From Ignelater luminosus (Eukaryota; Arthropoda; Insecta; Coleoptera; Elateridae): a stretch of DNA of 64,000 nt. The stretch is taken from assembly GCA_011009095.1 (NCBI GenBank), contig VTPC01090583.1, positions 140,449-204,448 of the forward strand. The letters are read 5' to 3'. Below the pieces are notes generated by a model that was given only the letters and a program-made list of their open reading frames with translations, searched no databases and was not told the DNA's origin. Every line of letters begins with the position of its first letter. Within the stretch, counting starts at the first letter, position 1. The position numbers and the translations under genes are program-made. Of this stretch, positions 44,171 to 56,719 are shown piece after piece.

Positions 44171-46559
44171 CCCATTTCTTTAATTTCAATGTCTTTTTTA
44201 CAATATTTTTGCTCCTTCATTGGTCTTTTCTAATAGCAACTTTGTTTTCCTTACTTATATTTTTAGCCCTGTTTGTTTTGCTATGTTTATCAATCTGTAA
44301 GAAAGAATTCAATAAAACGATCAAATATATACGCTAAAAATAGAAATAGACCAAATACTTTTATATATTTTTATTCATTCAGTAGAAATGTTTGTGTAAT
44401 ATCACGGCCGTGGGTGAGACCATTGATAATAATAACTTCGTGTATATAGTAAGTAACAGGTAAACAGCATTACCAGGTCCTCGATTCGGTTTTAATTACA
44501 ATGGCTGTATATGAAACAAATTCTTTTTACGTATTTTTTAAGATGTTCTAACAGGATTATCTACAGACTATTTCAAACATTCTCTGATCTAATGTACGAT
44601 AAAAGCTTGTATGGATTTTCTTAAACGTTGAAACGGTACTCAAGAATTACGATATGGCTATCTTAAACATTTGGTATGCGTCCTTTGTGTAATCTTGTGA
44701 TACTTATTAGTTGTCTATGTTATGTCTTATTCATAGTAGTGAGATTTAAATTTTTAAACCAGTTTACGATGAGCACATTGAAACTCTAATAAAACTTGTG
44801 TAACTTAACTTAATAATATAGTTACAGCTATTCAAAATTGTCCAAGAATAATTGGTAAGGTAAATATAAAAGACATCTTACCAACAGCGTACGCGCGTAT
44901 CACAAATAACCTACATATGTTTAAATTAAGAGGAGCTACCATTTTAATCATGTAGATCCTTATAAACTTAATTAAAGAAATGGTTATGTAACGGTATACT
45001 TTTGTATTTAACCATGAAAGCATTTATAATAATATGCAGTTTACATTAGCTCAGAAACTTAGTTTCTAGAATTCTTTATACGACTCTCTGCTTGCTAGGA
45101 GTCCTTTTTAAAACATTATTGCAACATGTTATACAGTATTTCTTAATTAAATAAATTTTATGCATTTTGCACATACTAAACTTTAAAGACGATGAACATA
45201 AAACTGGAAGCATGAAAACAAGACGTTGAACACGATGAAAGCTTCACTTTAACGTGTACATGTAGTGAATGTTACAAGTTATTTTACATTTACATGATAT
45301 TTCTTAGTAATATGAAGCAAACTGAATTAAATCAAAATAATTCTATTGACTTTCTAAAAATATAAAAATTAAATACTCCTAACAATGAGCAACAGTTACG
45401 GTTTAATTGTTGAGAAAAAATTAAAACAAAAAAATCCAATTATGAAATAGATTTACATTTTCACAATTTTATTTTTTATATATAAGACAGAATAGTCTCT
45501 GATATCAAGATTTTCTAAACTAAATTTAAGACCCTTTCCAATGTATTACGATGTCATTTAAAATCCAGTAAATATACTTTTGATTATCTCATTAGAATCT
45601 TCTTCCATAGCAGCGCTATAATTTCTTTGTTTTGTATTTTATTTTCTATTTTATTTGTTTAATATTAATACTCTAGCAGAACAATCTCTATTTAATCGGC
45701 TTACCGAAATTGCTCTAATAGTTTAAATGCTGCAGCTTATCAATGGTTGATTGCGATTTACATATTTATAAGAATGGTTATTAAAAATTCAAGATTAATT
45801 GTATGGAGCACTTTAATATCTATAATTCAATAAAATTGAAACGTAATCCGATAACAGTGAAGAGAATAACATTGAAGTGAAATTTGTCTAAAAATTATTG
45901 TAAACATCAATTGAATCAATATTGGTTTTAGTAGATTACCTAAAGTTAAAACTAATCGTTTAGTGGCACTTTTTAACTTTTGAGAAGTCTTTCAAATATT
46001 TGCGATTGTTTTTTATATTTTAGTTTATTATTAATATTATTTATTTAAAATTAATAATATTAAATACAACATACCTGAACGAAATAAGCTATTCAGGAAA
46101 ATTATTACAGAATGACGTATTAATTCTTTTAATTTCTGATAAAACACAAAAGAATAATCTAGCAAATCCTCATTCTTCTAAAGGTCCATTATAGCATTTT
46201 CTATATGTAAATTACTTTTGACAGTTCAAGAGTAAACGTTTCTAAGTGTAACCAAATTTAATTTTCAATTGTATAAAGAGCTTATTGATTTATTGAGGTA
46301 AGGTCTATTTTCGTAATTGAATGTATTAGTATAGATTGTCCAGTTAATTTCTTTACGTAGCGCAACTATTTTCACTGTTTCTCATTAATTATTTTTAGTA
46401 GCGTGATAACTTAGAAGAAACACCGTGATCTTCCACGGTTAAATCTGTTTTACTGTCTGAAGCGTGTCAAATTTCCAATATTTATCCAGACCGTCACAAT
46501 TTTTGTCCTGATCATGACGGTTCTGTTATTTCTTCACCACACGATAGGATGGTCAGAAC
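44171..46559. other. 2.4 kb AT-rich stretch, nothing recognised
   Basis: The stretch is strongly AT-rich and has no motif or repeat that I can support. A 63-codon frame at 44146-44337 is hydrophobic from T-rich sequence and probably not real. Confidence 0.45.
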
Positions 46560-46805
46560 ATTTTTTGTTATTACATGATTTTGCTTATAATATTTAGAGT
46601 ATATGAAATTGGAAAGAAAACTTACTCAACGTAGAGAAGAAAAATTAATAAATTCAAACGCAAAAGGTTGCTAGAACAACAAAGAAGAAACACAAAACCT
46701 GACGCTGAAGCAATACAAAGAAAAACTAAGCAAAACCAGGAAAAACGAGAAGAATAAAAGAAATAATTAAAAGAAGAGCAGCAATAGAAAAGAAACTTTG
46801 AACTA
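46560..46805 (+). other. A-rich, lysine-coding stretch
   Basis: The forward strand from 46610 to 46790 encodes a lysine-, glutamate- and arginine-rich peptide (for example ERKLTQRREEKLINSN) of coiled-coil character. It could be a decayed basic segment of a mobile-element protein or plain A-rich sequence. It lies at the 3' side of the LINE that follows on the reverse strand. Confidence 0.25.
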
Positions 46806-48185
46806 CTTAGAAACGGTGCTTACTTACTTACTTTCTGTGTCCGGATCACAAGTTAAATTAAATGGTGTTTCTTCAGTACTGCGCTACTAGGATGGCTCTG
46901 TCATTTGTTTTGTTGTACTCAGAGTCTTGTGTTTCTCCACATCCACATCTATCGTTCTCTGTATATCCCCATCTTTTTAAATTCTTCCTGTATCGCAAAG
47001 TGTTGATTCTGAGGGCTGTTGGATGTTCGGGCTCTCCAAGTAGATTATAGTAACTGACTGCCAGCACTTAGCTCGTCTCTCGGTTTCGAGGCTTCAACAA
47101 GGAGAGCCGCCTGCCACAGCTGACAGCGGCAATTTTAATCTTGTTTGATACTTCTGTTGTCTGTCCAACCAAGGGCTGGCTCCTCTTGGAGTGGGTTTCA
47201 AACATTCAAATATTATTCGGCCAAAATCATTTGTTGCACAATCAACTATATGGGTGTGTGCAGAGCGGCCGCATACTAGAGCTGAGTTGAGAAACATAAG
47301 GCCAAAACCGAGGTTCGAAGCACAAGTGGTGCCAGTCAGTTTGAGAATTATATTATTCCTAGACGATAGTTTTGCCTTGGTGCCCTGAAAGTAAGCCTTG
47401 ACTCCTAAGTATTTTGGTTCGGTACAATGTTTCAAAGGTTGTCTTCTCCAGGTTATGTTTAGTCTTCTCCTCGCCTGGCAATTATTAAGATGATAGGCGC
47501 ATACCTGGTTTTTCTTAGTTTCGGTCTCAAGCAGTTCCTCTCATAGTAATCTGCTAGCTCTTCCAAAGCAGCCAAAAATCTACATTTTACCTCTTTGAAA
47601 CTTCTCCGCTGAGCCTCTACGGCCGTGTCATCAGCGTATATGGAACGCCTCGTTTCAGGATTGTATGGTATACTGTTAATGTGTATATCATAAAGAACTG
47701 ATGTAAGTAAACTTCCTCGTTCTTCTTTAAACGACTGGTCTTCGATTGAAGAGTGACTTAGAAACAACCGTTTTGGTGTAAGCATTTCAGTAGGTTCGTT
47801 AGACCCAAATCTTTAAGTGACGTTGAATATTTTTGCTAATAGGTTTTGGTGATTTACAGTATTGTACACAGCAAAAAGGTCTGTGTCAGCTGCACTTGAT
47901 ATTTGCTTCTGCTCAAACCCATTTTCAATGTGTTGAGTACAATTTAGTATTTGGTCACATTAAGACTTTCCTGCCCTGAAACCTATTTGCTTTGGAATTA
48001 GCTTCTGCTCCACAGTTTCAGAGATGTGGTTTAAAATCATTCTTTAAAATGCCTTAAGGAGATGACACAGTAAAGAAACAAGCCGGAAATTTGTTAGTTC
48101 TTTTGGTTCTTTTCCAGGCTTCATAAATGCCACTACTCGTGATTTCCGTCAGGTGTTAGGTATATTTAATCTAGTTACACAAATT
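46806..48185 (-). mobile_element. LINE, RT to C-terminal knuckle (Jockey/CR1-type)
   Basis: This is a long reverse-strand RT with motifs in order. TWRKSRVVAFMKPGKEPKEL lies at 48090-48150; it is the W-x-x-ARVIA-x-LKPGK motif. KLIPKQIGFRAGKS and QILNCTQHIENGFE come next (the Q-x-GFR-x-GRS motif), then YNTVNHQNLL. SIYADDTAVEAQ is the catalytic YADD box (about 47625-47660), followed by YYERNCLRPKLRKTR. PKYLGVKAYFQGTKAKLSSR and NNIILKLTGTTCASNLGF (47270-47430) match the post-RT helices, ECLKPTPRG follows, and WGYTENDRCGCGETQDSEY (46900-46970) matches the C-terminal C-x-CGE-x-QT knuckle. Frameshifts separate these, but the catalytic aspartates stay. The 5' end is truncated near 48185. Confidence 0.88.
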
Positions 48186-48500
48186 GATGAAATTATAAGA
48201 AAAGAAAACATAGTAAGGGTTATCAAGTCAATAAAAATTAGATGGTACGGGCATATATATATATATATATATATATCCGTAGAAGAGGCAAGACGTCAAC
48301 CTTAAAAAATAATACAGAGATGAATCCAAATTACGGTAGACCCAGAGGAAGACCAAGGAATTGATGGAAGTAGAAGACGATATAAAAGAATTGAAAATAG
48401 TGAACTGGAGAAGACTAATTGCAGACAGAAAAAAATTGAGAAAGGTAGTTCATCAGGCGAAAACAGCAATCATTGTGAAAAAGAACAAAATAGACAATAA
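48186..48500 (+). mobile_element. LINE 3' end fragment, forward strand
   Basis: The forward peptide DEIIRKENIVRVIKSIKIRW with YGH, then GRPRGRPRN and WKEVEDDIKELKIVNWRRLI after shifts, matches the RIKWYGHV-x-RM, GRRP-x-GRP-x-x-RW and D-x-x-x-L-x-VRNWR-x-x-x-x-DR sequence of LINE C-termini. A 24-bp AT microsatellite has grown inside, between GH and the GRP motif. It meets the 5' end of the reverse-strand LINE at 48185, so the two copies are arranged back to back. Confidence 0.65.
48253..48276. repeat. (AT)12 microsatellite
   Basis: Twelve perfect AT units lie within a former LINE coding segment. Such perfect repeats change length easily. Confidence 0.95.
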
Positions 48501-48749
48501 GGACTAATTTACTGGTAAAATTGGATAATCTGAGTTCTAGCATAGTAGAACAGCTAAAATTTCTTTTGAAATGTAATAGCTCAATAACAATAACAACCAG
48601 TTACAAACAAATTGATCATATTTAAAAGCCATTTCATTATTTGTAGGTCAAAAGTTTTTATTTGTTTATCGTTCTTATGTCGTCTACTCCGGCTGCTTTA
48701 CCATTTTTTATTACTGAAATTGCAGTTATGCACTGTTCAATGGTGAAGA

Positions 48750-49735
48750 GGGTGGCAAGTACATTTTTTTCTTGTTCAAAAACGCGTACTATCCTAGATT
48801 TTTACGTCTTTCCTGGGACTTTTCATTCAGTAGGAGGTGATGTGCTGTTTGAGCGGATGTTATTTTTGTTAGATCCTGTGTTGGGCTTGTGGGCTTGTTA
48901 CTAAGCTTTTCAGGAATTTCCAAGCAGAGCGACTGTTTCATGTCATATCTCGCTTTCCCAAAAGGTTTCTCTCCTTTCGGCACCTAGACTTGGATACTGC
49001 TTTCATTAACTCTTCACCAAGTTTGACTGTCTCACCAGAGAAAGGATTGCTATCTTGTAGTTCCTGGTACCTCTGCAGCAGAGAAAGTACCATTTTTGGC
49101 CACGAATTGCTAGCTATACACTTCTATATTTTGGCCAGAGCAGTCGACTCCACCCATAATAGCGTTGTGTAAATGAACAAAGTGTCAGATATTTTTTTGG
49201 ATGCTTATTGAGCCACGGTTTTCTATTTTGAACTGTTTACGCAGGATTCCCACGCAAACGGTTTTCTCTCCCTTTGCATAAGATCGTTTATCAGTAAGCC
49301 GTTCAAATAAGTGAATTCTGTCTGCAAGCCACTTTTTCGGTAGGGCATCTGCGTACTCCAACACTACACCAGCTCCAACTCCATATTCAGCATAATAGAT
49401 ACTTCTAATGTTAGTTGATATGTCTTGATAGGGCTTAAATCAGTAAATATAGCCAAGTCTGCTAGTTTCCAACGAAAACCCCACATCTAATTGGTTTTCC
49501 TTTCATGAATTATTTGGCTTCACGCCTTTCACAATACGTCACCATAGTCTCGTCCATAAAGTGCATTTGCCCTAATCAACCGGGTTTCATAAATTTTCTG
49601 TTCAGATGCTGAAATAGTAGTCTTAATTTTGCAAATTTATCTGCTGGATCCAAAGCGTTGTTGTCTTGAATGTGTATGAACCAGAATGCTTTTTATAATG
49701 CTTTTCAGTGACTAACCAAGAACTGCAGTAAAGCT
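48750..49735 (-). mobile_element. PiggyBac-like transposase remnant
   Basis: The reverse strand shows a recognisable piggyBac transposase core. FWFIHIQDNNALDPADKFAK (about 49645-49690) matches RFLH-x-ADN-x-x-L-x-x-x-DK-x-AK. LRLLFQHLNRKF follows, then FMDETMVTYCERREAK (about 49530-49560), the S-x-DE-x-MVP-x-GR motif with the first catalytic aspartate (DE), and FMKGKPIRCG. Next come GAGVVLEYADALPKKW and HLFERLTDK (about 49290-49370), the position of the second catalytic aspartate, here FFDNFFT replaced by LFERLTD. NAIMGGVDCSGQNIEVY (about 49115-49165) matches the NRNMGGVD-x-x-DQ motif with the third aspartate. The protein is broken by several stops and shifts, and TTAA target sites and end repeats were not found. 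PiggyBac enzymes excise precisely at TTAA. Confidence 0.85.
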
Positions 49736-50739
49736 GCATTTGATACCTCTTTACCAAGGGTTTGCAAGAAAATCTTCTTAGTCAAGATAACTCTTCTAAT
49801 TCTTTATGTAGTTGTATTGTAAGAAACTATCCGTAAAGAAAACGAAAACTTTAACTCTTTTATAATAGAAATTTGAGTTTTTGGGCATCTACAGTTTTCT
49901 TAATCGTGTATCACTTAAATACCAATCTGTAGGGCTTCTGAAAACAAAACTTAACGGAAATATGTTGTTTTCCTTCACATAAATTTTAAAATGTCGAATC
50001 GATTAACAAAGATGATCTAAAATTCACAGATGACTAGGTAGCAGTGCTCTTTGATCACAATTGGTTCCCTGGAGTTATCGTAAATGAAATGAATACGGAT
50101 CAATATCTTGTTAGTTTTATGCACAGATCCAGAAACTATTTTATTTGACTTTCCGTTAAAATGCCAAGATATTCAGAAGTCTGAATTTTTATGCAAGTTA
50201 GAAAAACTGATTATTGTAATATCACACTTTTTTGTATTTAAAAATGTAGGCGACAGAGCTTAGAGTCTTATAACTCTACTCTTGTTGATAAAATTTAATA
50301 AAAAACCTAAAATGGTTTAGATTAATCACTCCTTACGTTGAAGCTTAAAATCTGTCATTTTCAAATCAAAAATTATTCTTTTCCAAAAGCTCAGATTGAA
50401 AATGAAAGCTTATCAGATTTGACTTTTACAATACTTCCAGGAATTTTTTTACTAAATTTTTTTGCCGTTATGTCTGCGTTGCATTACACTTTTACTTCAT
50501 TTTCAAATTTAAAAGATGACGTAATAAATACAAAATATAAAGAGGTTGGAAATCAACCGGGAGATTAAGACCAGGATTAGCAGCACAATACGAGGACAAT
50601 ATACAACGTTGCCAAACTTCCGAAATTTGTGTAAATTTGTATTAACGAAATATTCACTTTCAAGTGCGCAATGGATAAAATAACAAACCAGTGAAAATGC
50701 AAGCATGATCATGATAATTTTTTTAAATGAAGAAAATAT
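49736..50739. other. 1 kb AT-rich stretch, nothing recognised
   Basis: The first 150 bp may hold the decayed N-terminal part of the piggyBac-like protein. A 76-codon forward frame at 50338-50568 has no recognised domain. Confidence 0.4.
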
Positions 50740-51217
50740 CGATTATCTCGAAAACTATTCGAGATATCGAAATACCGATTATGTATCTGCAATCAGGAGA
50801 AACGTCTAAGTTGAATTCACATATAGCATGTCCTATAAAGTTACGGGAACATGGCAACAGAGCAACAGACAGATAGACGTACAGAAATTTCGTCAAAATG
50901 CAGACAGCGACTCAGACGTAGAAAATACAAAAGAGAAAGATTTGTTAATTTTTCAGTGGCGCAACAATTCTTTCAGCGCCCCTCTGAAGGAATATAAAAA
51001 AAATACGTAAAACAATAAACACTCTAAGTGACATGTAGAGAATTTTATTCCGATATCTCACCTAGTTCCTAAAATATCGAGAAAACAAGAAATCTAAAAT
51101 GAAACTTTGACACCATGTCTCTTGCAAACAGTACACTTTAGAGAAAAACGCTACAGGACAAATTAGATTCAATTTTTATCAAGAAAAACGCCTTGCAAGT
51201 ATTGATTCATTTTTAAA
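50740..51217 (-). repeat. Non-autonomous element with CAGGGTG end and hairpin
   Basis: Read on the reverse strand the element starts TACAGGGTGTTTTAAAAATG at 51217 and contains no coding frame. Near its other side TATCTCGAA at 50744-50752 and TTCGAGATA at 50758-50766 form a perfect 9-bp stem with a 5-base loop. The start matches that of the element at 26290 (CAGGGTGTTTTAAAA). The type is known to me as a common non-autonomous repeat of insect genomes. The left limit is only approximate. Confidence 0.55.
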
Positions 51218-51339
51218 ACACCCTGTATATTACTTTGTATATAATATACAGGAATTATCGACAATAAAATATTAAAGGTATTGTGACCGAAGAACCCTTA
51301 TTTTTGCATAATATATATTGAAGAAATAAAAAACAGTGG

Positions 51340-52440
51340 CATTACACATCTTAAGAAGATTAATTGATTAAATTTCTTTAATCGATCGATAAACTAAAAA
51401 TTACGTTTAAAAATCTAATTTCCAAGAATTATACGATTAACAGTAATTGACTAACATAATTATTCACATAACAGAATTGAGAGTAGTACGAAACCAACTA
51501 ATGATTGAAATCGTCGTTAATTATGGGCTTAGTTGAATTAAACGATTGACAGCTAAATCATTATCTATTCTTTCGAGGTAATAGAAAGTCTGAAAATTAG
51601 TTTTATTCCGGCATTTCTCTTCTAATGGGAATTATAATGCAAGATGTGCATTGTAGTACCAAAATAATTATATTACTGGTGATCCAAAAAAACTAAATAA
51701 GTTTCGACGAGGATTCGAAAAACAAAAACGTTTAACATAGTGCTTCAACCAATAAACGTTAACTAATTAATTTGCCTTTATAATATTCCACAACGTTTGA
51801 ATTCTCAGCATTAATCAGCTGTTGTAGGTAAAGACAAAGTATAATTTAGTTAACGGCCCAATCTCTTAAGAATGCCTATTATCAATGAATAGTGTGTAAG
51901 CTCAATAACAGGATTAAAAGTAAATACCACATTCAAATAGTTTTAAGAATGTACAACAAAGATATTGAAGGAATTTCTCTCCTAGTAAAGAAATACAGCT
52001 ACGAGTGTTTGATTTATGGCTATTTTCTTTAAATAGGTAGTTACTTAAGCATCAGTTGTTTTCTAATATTTTAATATCTTTTAATGCGTTAATTGTTTCA
52101 TGCATTGAATTTAATCCTTAATTATCTCATGCGATTAATTCAATCGTCAATCGTTTTGTACGATTCTTTCACAATTCATACATCGTTAATCGTTACCTAC
52201 AACTAATAGTCAAGTTAACCGTTAATCGTCGCATGCGATTGACGATTAATTTACTCGTAAATCGTTCGTGACGATTAACAATTAAATCTTTAATCGTTAG
52301 TCTTGATTGATTTATCATTTACCAATTATTTGGTAATGGGTAATGGCATTTTTCATTATTGTAAGTAATGGAATTGATAAGTAAGTACATTACATTTATT
52401 AAAAGCAATTGGTAATGGTAATGCATTATTTTTTATAAGT
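51340..52440. repeat. Block rich in TTAATCG words and TAATGG words
   Basis: TTAATCG and its complement CGATTAA, with close variants, recur many times, densest at 52110-52300 (for example CCGTTAATCGTCGCATGCGATT and ACGATTAACAATTAAA). A further part at 52320-52430 repeats GGTAATGGGTAATGG and GGTAATGGTAATGC. The words occur in both orientations and without a fixed period. They could be subterminal repeats of a hAT-type or other transposon, which often carry such clusters, or a cluster of homeodomain-type sites of a regulatory element. Nothing coding is seen. Confidence 0.5.
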
Positions 52441-52564
52441 TGCCGTCAAGAGGCTCGTAATAAATTTAAATTATTTTCTCACGAAATTTCCTAGTTTATT
52501 TCTTACTTGAAGATTAATGTAAAAAATGAATTAGCAGGCGCCTATTGAAGTTACATACCTCATC

Positions 52565-52775
52565 TGATTTAATTGAAATTACACCCAACACTCTGAGTCA
52601 CAAGCTTCTAAGATATCCTCCTAAACGAAGCTGTCAAACGCACTTTCCAGATCGACGATTTTAATAAATAATTCTTGTTTGCTCTCCACTTTTGGATTTC
52701 TTTCAGTAACCTGTCTAATTAAGCAAGAACAGAGACCTTTACGAATTCTCATTCTATATTGTATGGAAAAGTGTA
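52565..52775 (-). mobile_element. LINE RT fragment
   Basis: On the reverse strand one frame reads RIRKGLCSCLIRQVTERNPK, then ELFIKIVDLESAFDSF and a stop, followed by EDILEACDSECWV. This matches the GFRKGR-x-C-x-DQIF-x-L-x-x-x-x-EK and LYI-x-F-x-DFEKAFDSV motifs, with the first catalytic aspartate region as VDLESAFDS. Only about 70 codons are recognisable. The flanks are AT-rich. Confidence 0.6.
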
Positions 52776-55700
52776 TTTTTGTATTTTTGTTTCCTAAAAA
52801 TTATTCCAGAAATAGCCAATCAGAATTAGCAGTAACAGAAAAAGAAGAAAAAATTGAAACTCTTCTAATTGGATGCGACACCTGGTATCTAAATCAATGT
52901 CAATAAATAACATAATTAAAGGGGGCATAGTATTAATTAATAATATACCAATCTAATTTTAGATGTAATTTTACAATCGATCATAATATTACTAAACTGA
53001 AAGAATAATAGTAAGAAATGAATAGGGAGTTCACTTAACAAGCAAGGACAAGAAAAGCAGAAAACAGCAAGTACTTAGAAACACAACAAGTATAAAATAG
53101 AGAATGAAAGGACCAAATAAAAGCACAATGTTGAGCAGGTCAACGATTTAAAAGAATTAGATCGTTCAGTCGCAAAAAAAGCGTTTAATTAGCTTCCTTG
53201 AAAGCAGCACTAAAGAAGGAGAATTTTAAATGAACTTTAATTTGGTTAATTTGTAGTTGATTAATAAAGCAGGTACGCTGACAATTTACCGTTAGACTTT
53301 AGAAAATAGCAAATAACGATGTACAGGGCACAGCTTGTTTCTCTACGATAAAGCAAAAGTTTAATTTCCGTTATGTCTACAAACATATAACAATTTTTTT
53401 TTGGAAAATTTTTCAATCAAAACATTTAATGGTTTCTGATTGATATTTTCTTTGATTTTTCTTTGCGGAAATGAAAGATATCTTAAAGTTAACGGTTTTC
53501 CTGGCTTAGAGACTTTTTAGTAATTGTCTCTGAATTCGGAGATAAGGGCAGAAGAAGGAAAATTGAATTTTTGTCTTAAATGCCCGGAGTACCGTCGTTG
53601 AAAATCAGTTAACATAAGAAAGGGGATAATAAGACAAATTTAATTAATTTGTTAAACGGAATTGTTGAACGTATCGTACTTACTTGCTTAATTGAAATCA
53701 GAAACGTTTCTGTTCTCAACTGAAACGAAGAGAAGTACAAGTAAAATTGGGTAACAGAATCAATCCGTTGGCTTCCGCATTCTCTCGCCACAGGCAAACG
53801 CAGTAATTAACTAACTTGGTTACGATAATTAAATTTATAGTAAGGAATACACCAAAAATAGCTCTAAGCGTTTCGCTGTTGATATATAGTTTACGGAAAT
53901 TAGAATGTAGGAGCGAAAACATTAATTGAAACGATATACCCGCAATCAACTAAGTAAAACGACAAATCATTAGGTTACGTAGTGAAATTTGACTTCGGCA
54001 TCGAATTACCCCCAAATCCGACTATGAAGAGATCTTTTGAGATAAGCGACAAACGTTTTTAGAGAGTTGTCGAGAAGTTCTTGATGTGGGGAAACTTTAC
54101 AGAACTCGTTGAAGGCAAAAAAATTTGTCGACCGTCTTTTACAAGTTCTTTACTAGGTTATATTAGAAATCCTATGCAAAAACATTTTTCCAGATAGAAA
54201 TTTCTTTCCTGGAAATTTTATTTGAGGACTTGTAATTTACGAGTCGAACTTTTACTTAATAAACTAATCATTAGTGAACTCGATTTGTTTTTTAGAATTT
54301 CAGCAAGTGAAACTGCAATTAAAATATTATTTTCTGACAAATAGTTTTCTACCTGTATAATGCTTTTGTAATTTTATTGCTGCTATTTTGTAAACATAAA
54401 TACGATTTGTTTGTATTAACTGACAGTGTATAATATATACAAATGGAATGCAAAATGAGATAAAACGGTTATTGATTCACTTATTTATATTCGAATGTAA
54501 ACACGAACGATCTGCTTGACAGTTTGTTGTCACACCAAAAATTTGTTAACTGCTGTAAGAAAACACAATGCAGAAGAGAAAATATTACAAGTTTTTCTTT
54601 CACAGTATTCTGTGTTTTAAGTTTTAGAAATAAAGCTTTACTTTATGTTCGACAGTCTCTAAACTACAGAAAAAAATATTCTGACACAAAGCGTTGCACA
54701 ATAATAACTTATTAAAATGTAAAACTTTAAACTTTTGTTGTTTTAATTAAGTATAAAAACTTTTTCCTAGCAGCAATGATCTTTGATTTGGCTTTGAGAA
54801 GGAACAGCCATCTTTAATAACATCATAAGCCATACCTTCGTAGTAATGAGGTGTCTTAAACTTTCTCGAAACCAAGCTTAAGCATTTTTGCCAACCATAT
54901 GCATTTTTGAAAAGAAAAAGTTAAGAACATTAAGAGATTGAAAATTAACAGCTTTAATGAATGTAGCTTATCTCTGAAAACTTGCTTACTTGGCCAGGTT
55001 CAGAAAATTCTCAAAATTAAGATTGAAGATTTTGCCATTATTTTAGGGAGAAAAAGCTAAGAAATTTAAGACACTGAATTAACGATGTTACGTCACGGGC
55101 AAAATCCGGAATGGGTTCACAGATAATTTACTCTAAATTGAAATAGAAACTCAATAAAAGTCCTCAAGAACTTACTGAAGATGTCACAATCGGTATGAGC
55201 GCCAGAAGTCAAGTCAAGGTCGACACGTTTGCTGATGTGAACACCCTGTATATATCGGAGACGTTATGATAGCTCTCTCTGTACTCAAACTCTCTTCAAA
55301 CTTACCAAGAGAGATTATGCTGACTTAATCTTGATACTCTTGCTTAAATAAAGTTGCAACAATGTGCAAAACTAATTTGCACTGCAGAACTTACACCGGA
55401 TAATCAGAATCAAAAATGTAAACCCAAGAAAAACGTTAAATTTTCAACGAGGTCGATAAGACATTCTGGACCTTCTAAGTGACAGTTGAAAAACAAAATT
55501 ACAGAATTTTAGTATCTCATATTGATAAAACGTTAGTTTAATAAAGAATTATTATGAATCTAAATTCAGTTTAGCCTTTGGTACCCATTATTAATAGCTT
55601 CCTACAAAACTGTTAATATGATTGACTTTATTATATAACACGAACAAAATGAATAATAAATAAATCTATTAATCCAGCAGTACCTTCTAAGGTTAACAAC

Positions 55701-56307
55701 AACAGCTGGTTATCATTAAATCTAGACAGAAGTCGCTATAAAGAGTGAGTTCAGTGTTATAGACTTTAATTCTTGTTTTACGAAACTCCAACGGCTTGCG
55801 GAATGCTCACTTATCCTTACTTGCGTTAGCTACTTACCACGAAGAATACCTTATTTAAGCATCGGTGTATACTTTAAAACTCAACTTTATAGAGCCGTTG
55901 AATTTCCAATGCTATCAATTGTATTTTTTAATCAAAGCCTTGGATTAATAATAATTTTCAATAAACAAAAGGGTTTGATAGTTCCAAATATCATCATTGA
56001 TTAAAAATTTTTTGTAACTAAAGCCCGAGTGTCATCGATTTTCACGTTCCTAACATAGTTAGATAAAATTTTTGGGTTAAAAAAATTTTAACCTGCGGTA
56101 AGATAAATGGAAGAAACTTTTATATTCGAGCATCAGCACAATTCTGATAGACTCGGTAAAGGCAATCGTATATAAACCTCACGGAACCATTTCCGATGAG
56201 TGTTTTCACAAACTGTTTAACACTACAGTAAACTAAACGCGCTAAAATTAAGCCATGCCTTACCATGCATCAAACGATAAAATAAAAATTAGATTTAAAT
56301 AGGAACC
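52776..56307. other. 3.5 kb AT-rich stretch with one element end
   Basis: A word AACACCCTGTATATATC at 55239-55255 matches the inverted terminus of the CAGGGTG-type elements, so a further remnant may extend to its left. Apart from that I see no coding motif. Small frames at 53716-53949 and 54524-54715 are unassigned. Confidence 0.35.
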
Positions 56308-56496
56308 ATGCATGGGTCTAATGCATTTCATATGCACAATGGAGAATTTGAATGTAAATTAATTGGTGTTAAAACGGACTTGGCCCGGGACAGTGATTCT
56401 AAAAAGTACACGCGCGTTAAAATAAACATTGTACCAACGAAGTTAAAAAAAAAAGTTTTGATAAACGAAACTAAATTAACAAAAAATTTCAATTAG
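56308..56496 (+). other. Unassigned 62-codon open frame
   Basis: The peptide reads HGSNAFHMHNGEFECKLIGV and then KTDLARDSDSKKYTRVKINI, ending in lysine-rich sequence. The composition is more protein-like than most small frames here, but I do not recognise a family. It lies 400 bp before the LINE on the same strand and could be unrelated chance coding. Confidence 0.2.
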
Positions 56497-56719
56497 AAAT
56501 AAAATTTGTAAATAACATTACAATCATTACGGTGAAGTCAGTATATTCTTAGGAACTCTATCCTGTTAGGTTTGTATTTTATTCATATGGCTCTTTTCTG
56601 CACAGAGCCATAACTGTATTTTGTAGGTGCAGATGGGCTTTGCAGCTTGTTTATACAACAGTAGTAATGACGACGATGGCTATGAAAATGGGCAAAAGAG
56701 AGAATATTATGGAATACAA

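Noticed and set aside
44146-44337. Small membrane protein
   Set aside because: The hydrophobicity comes from T-rich sequence opposite the decayed start of a reverse-strand LINE tail, and there is no other support.
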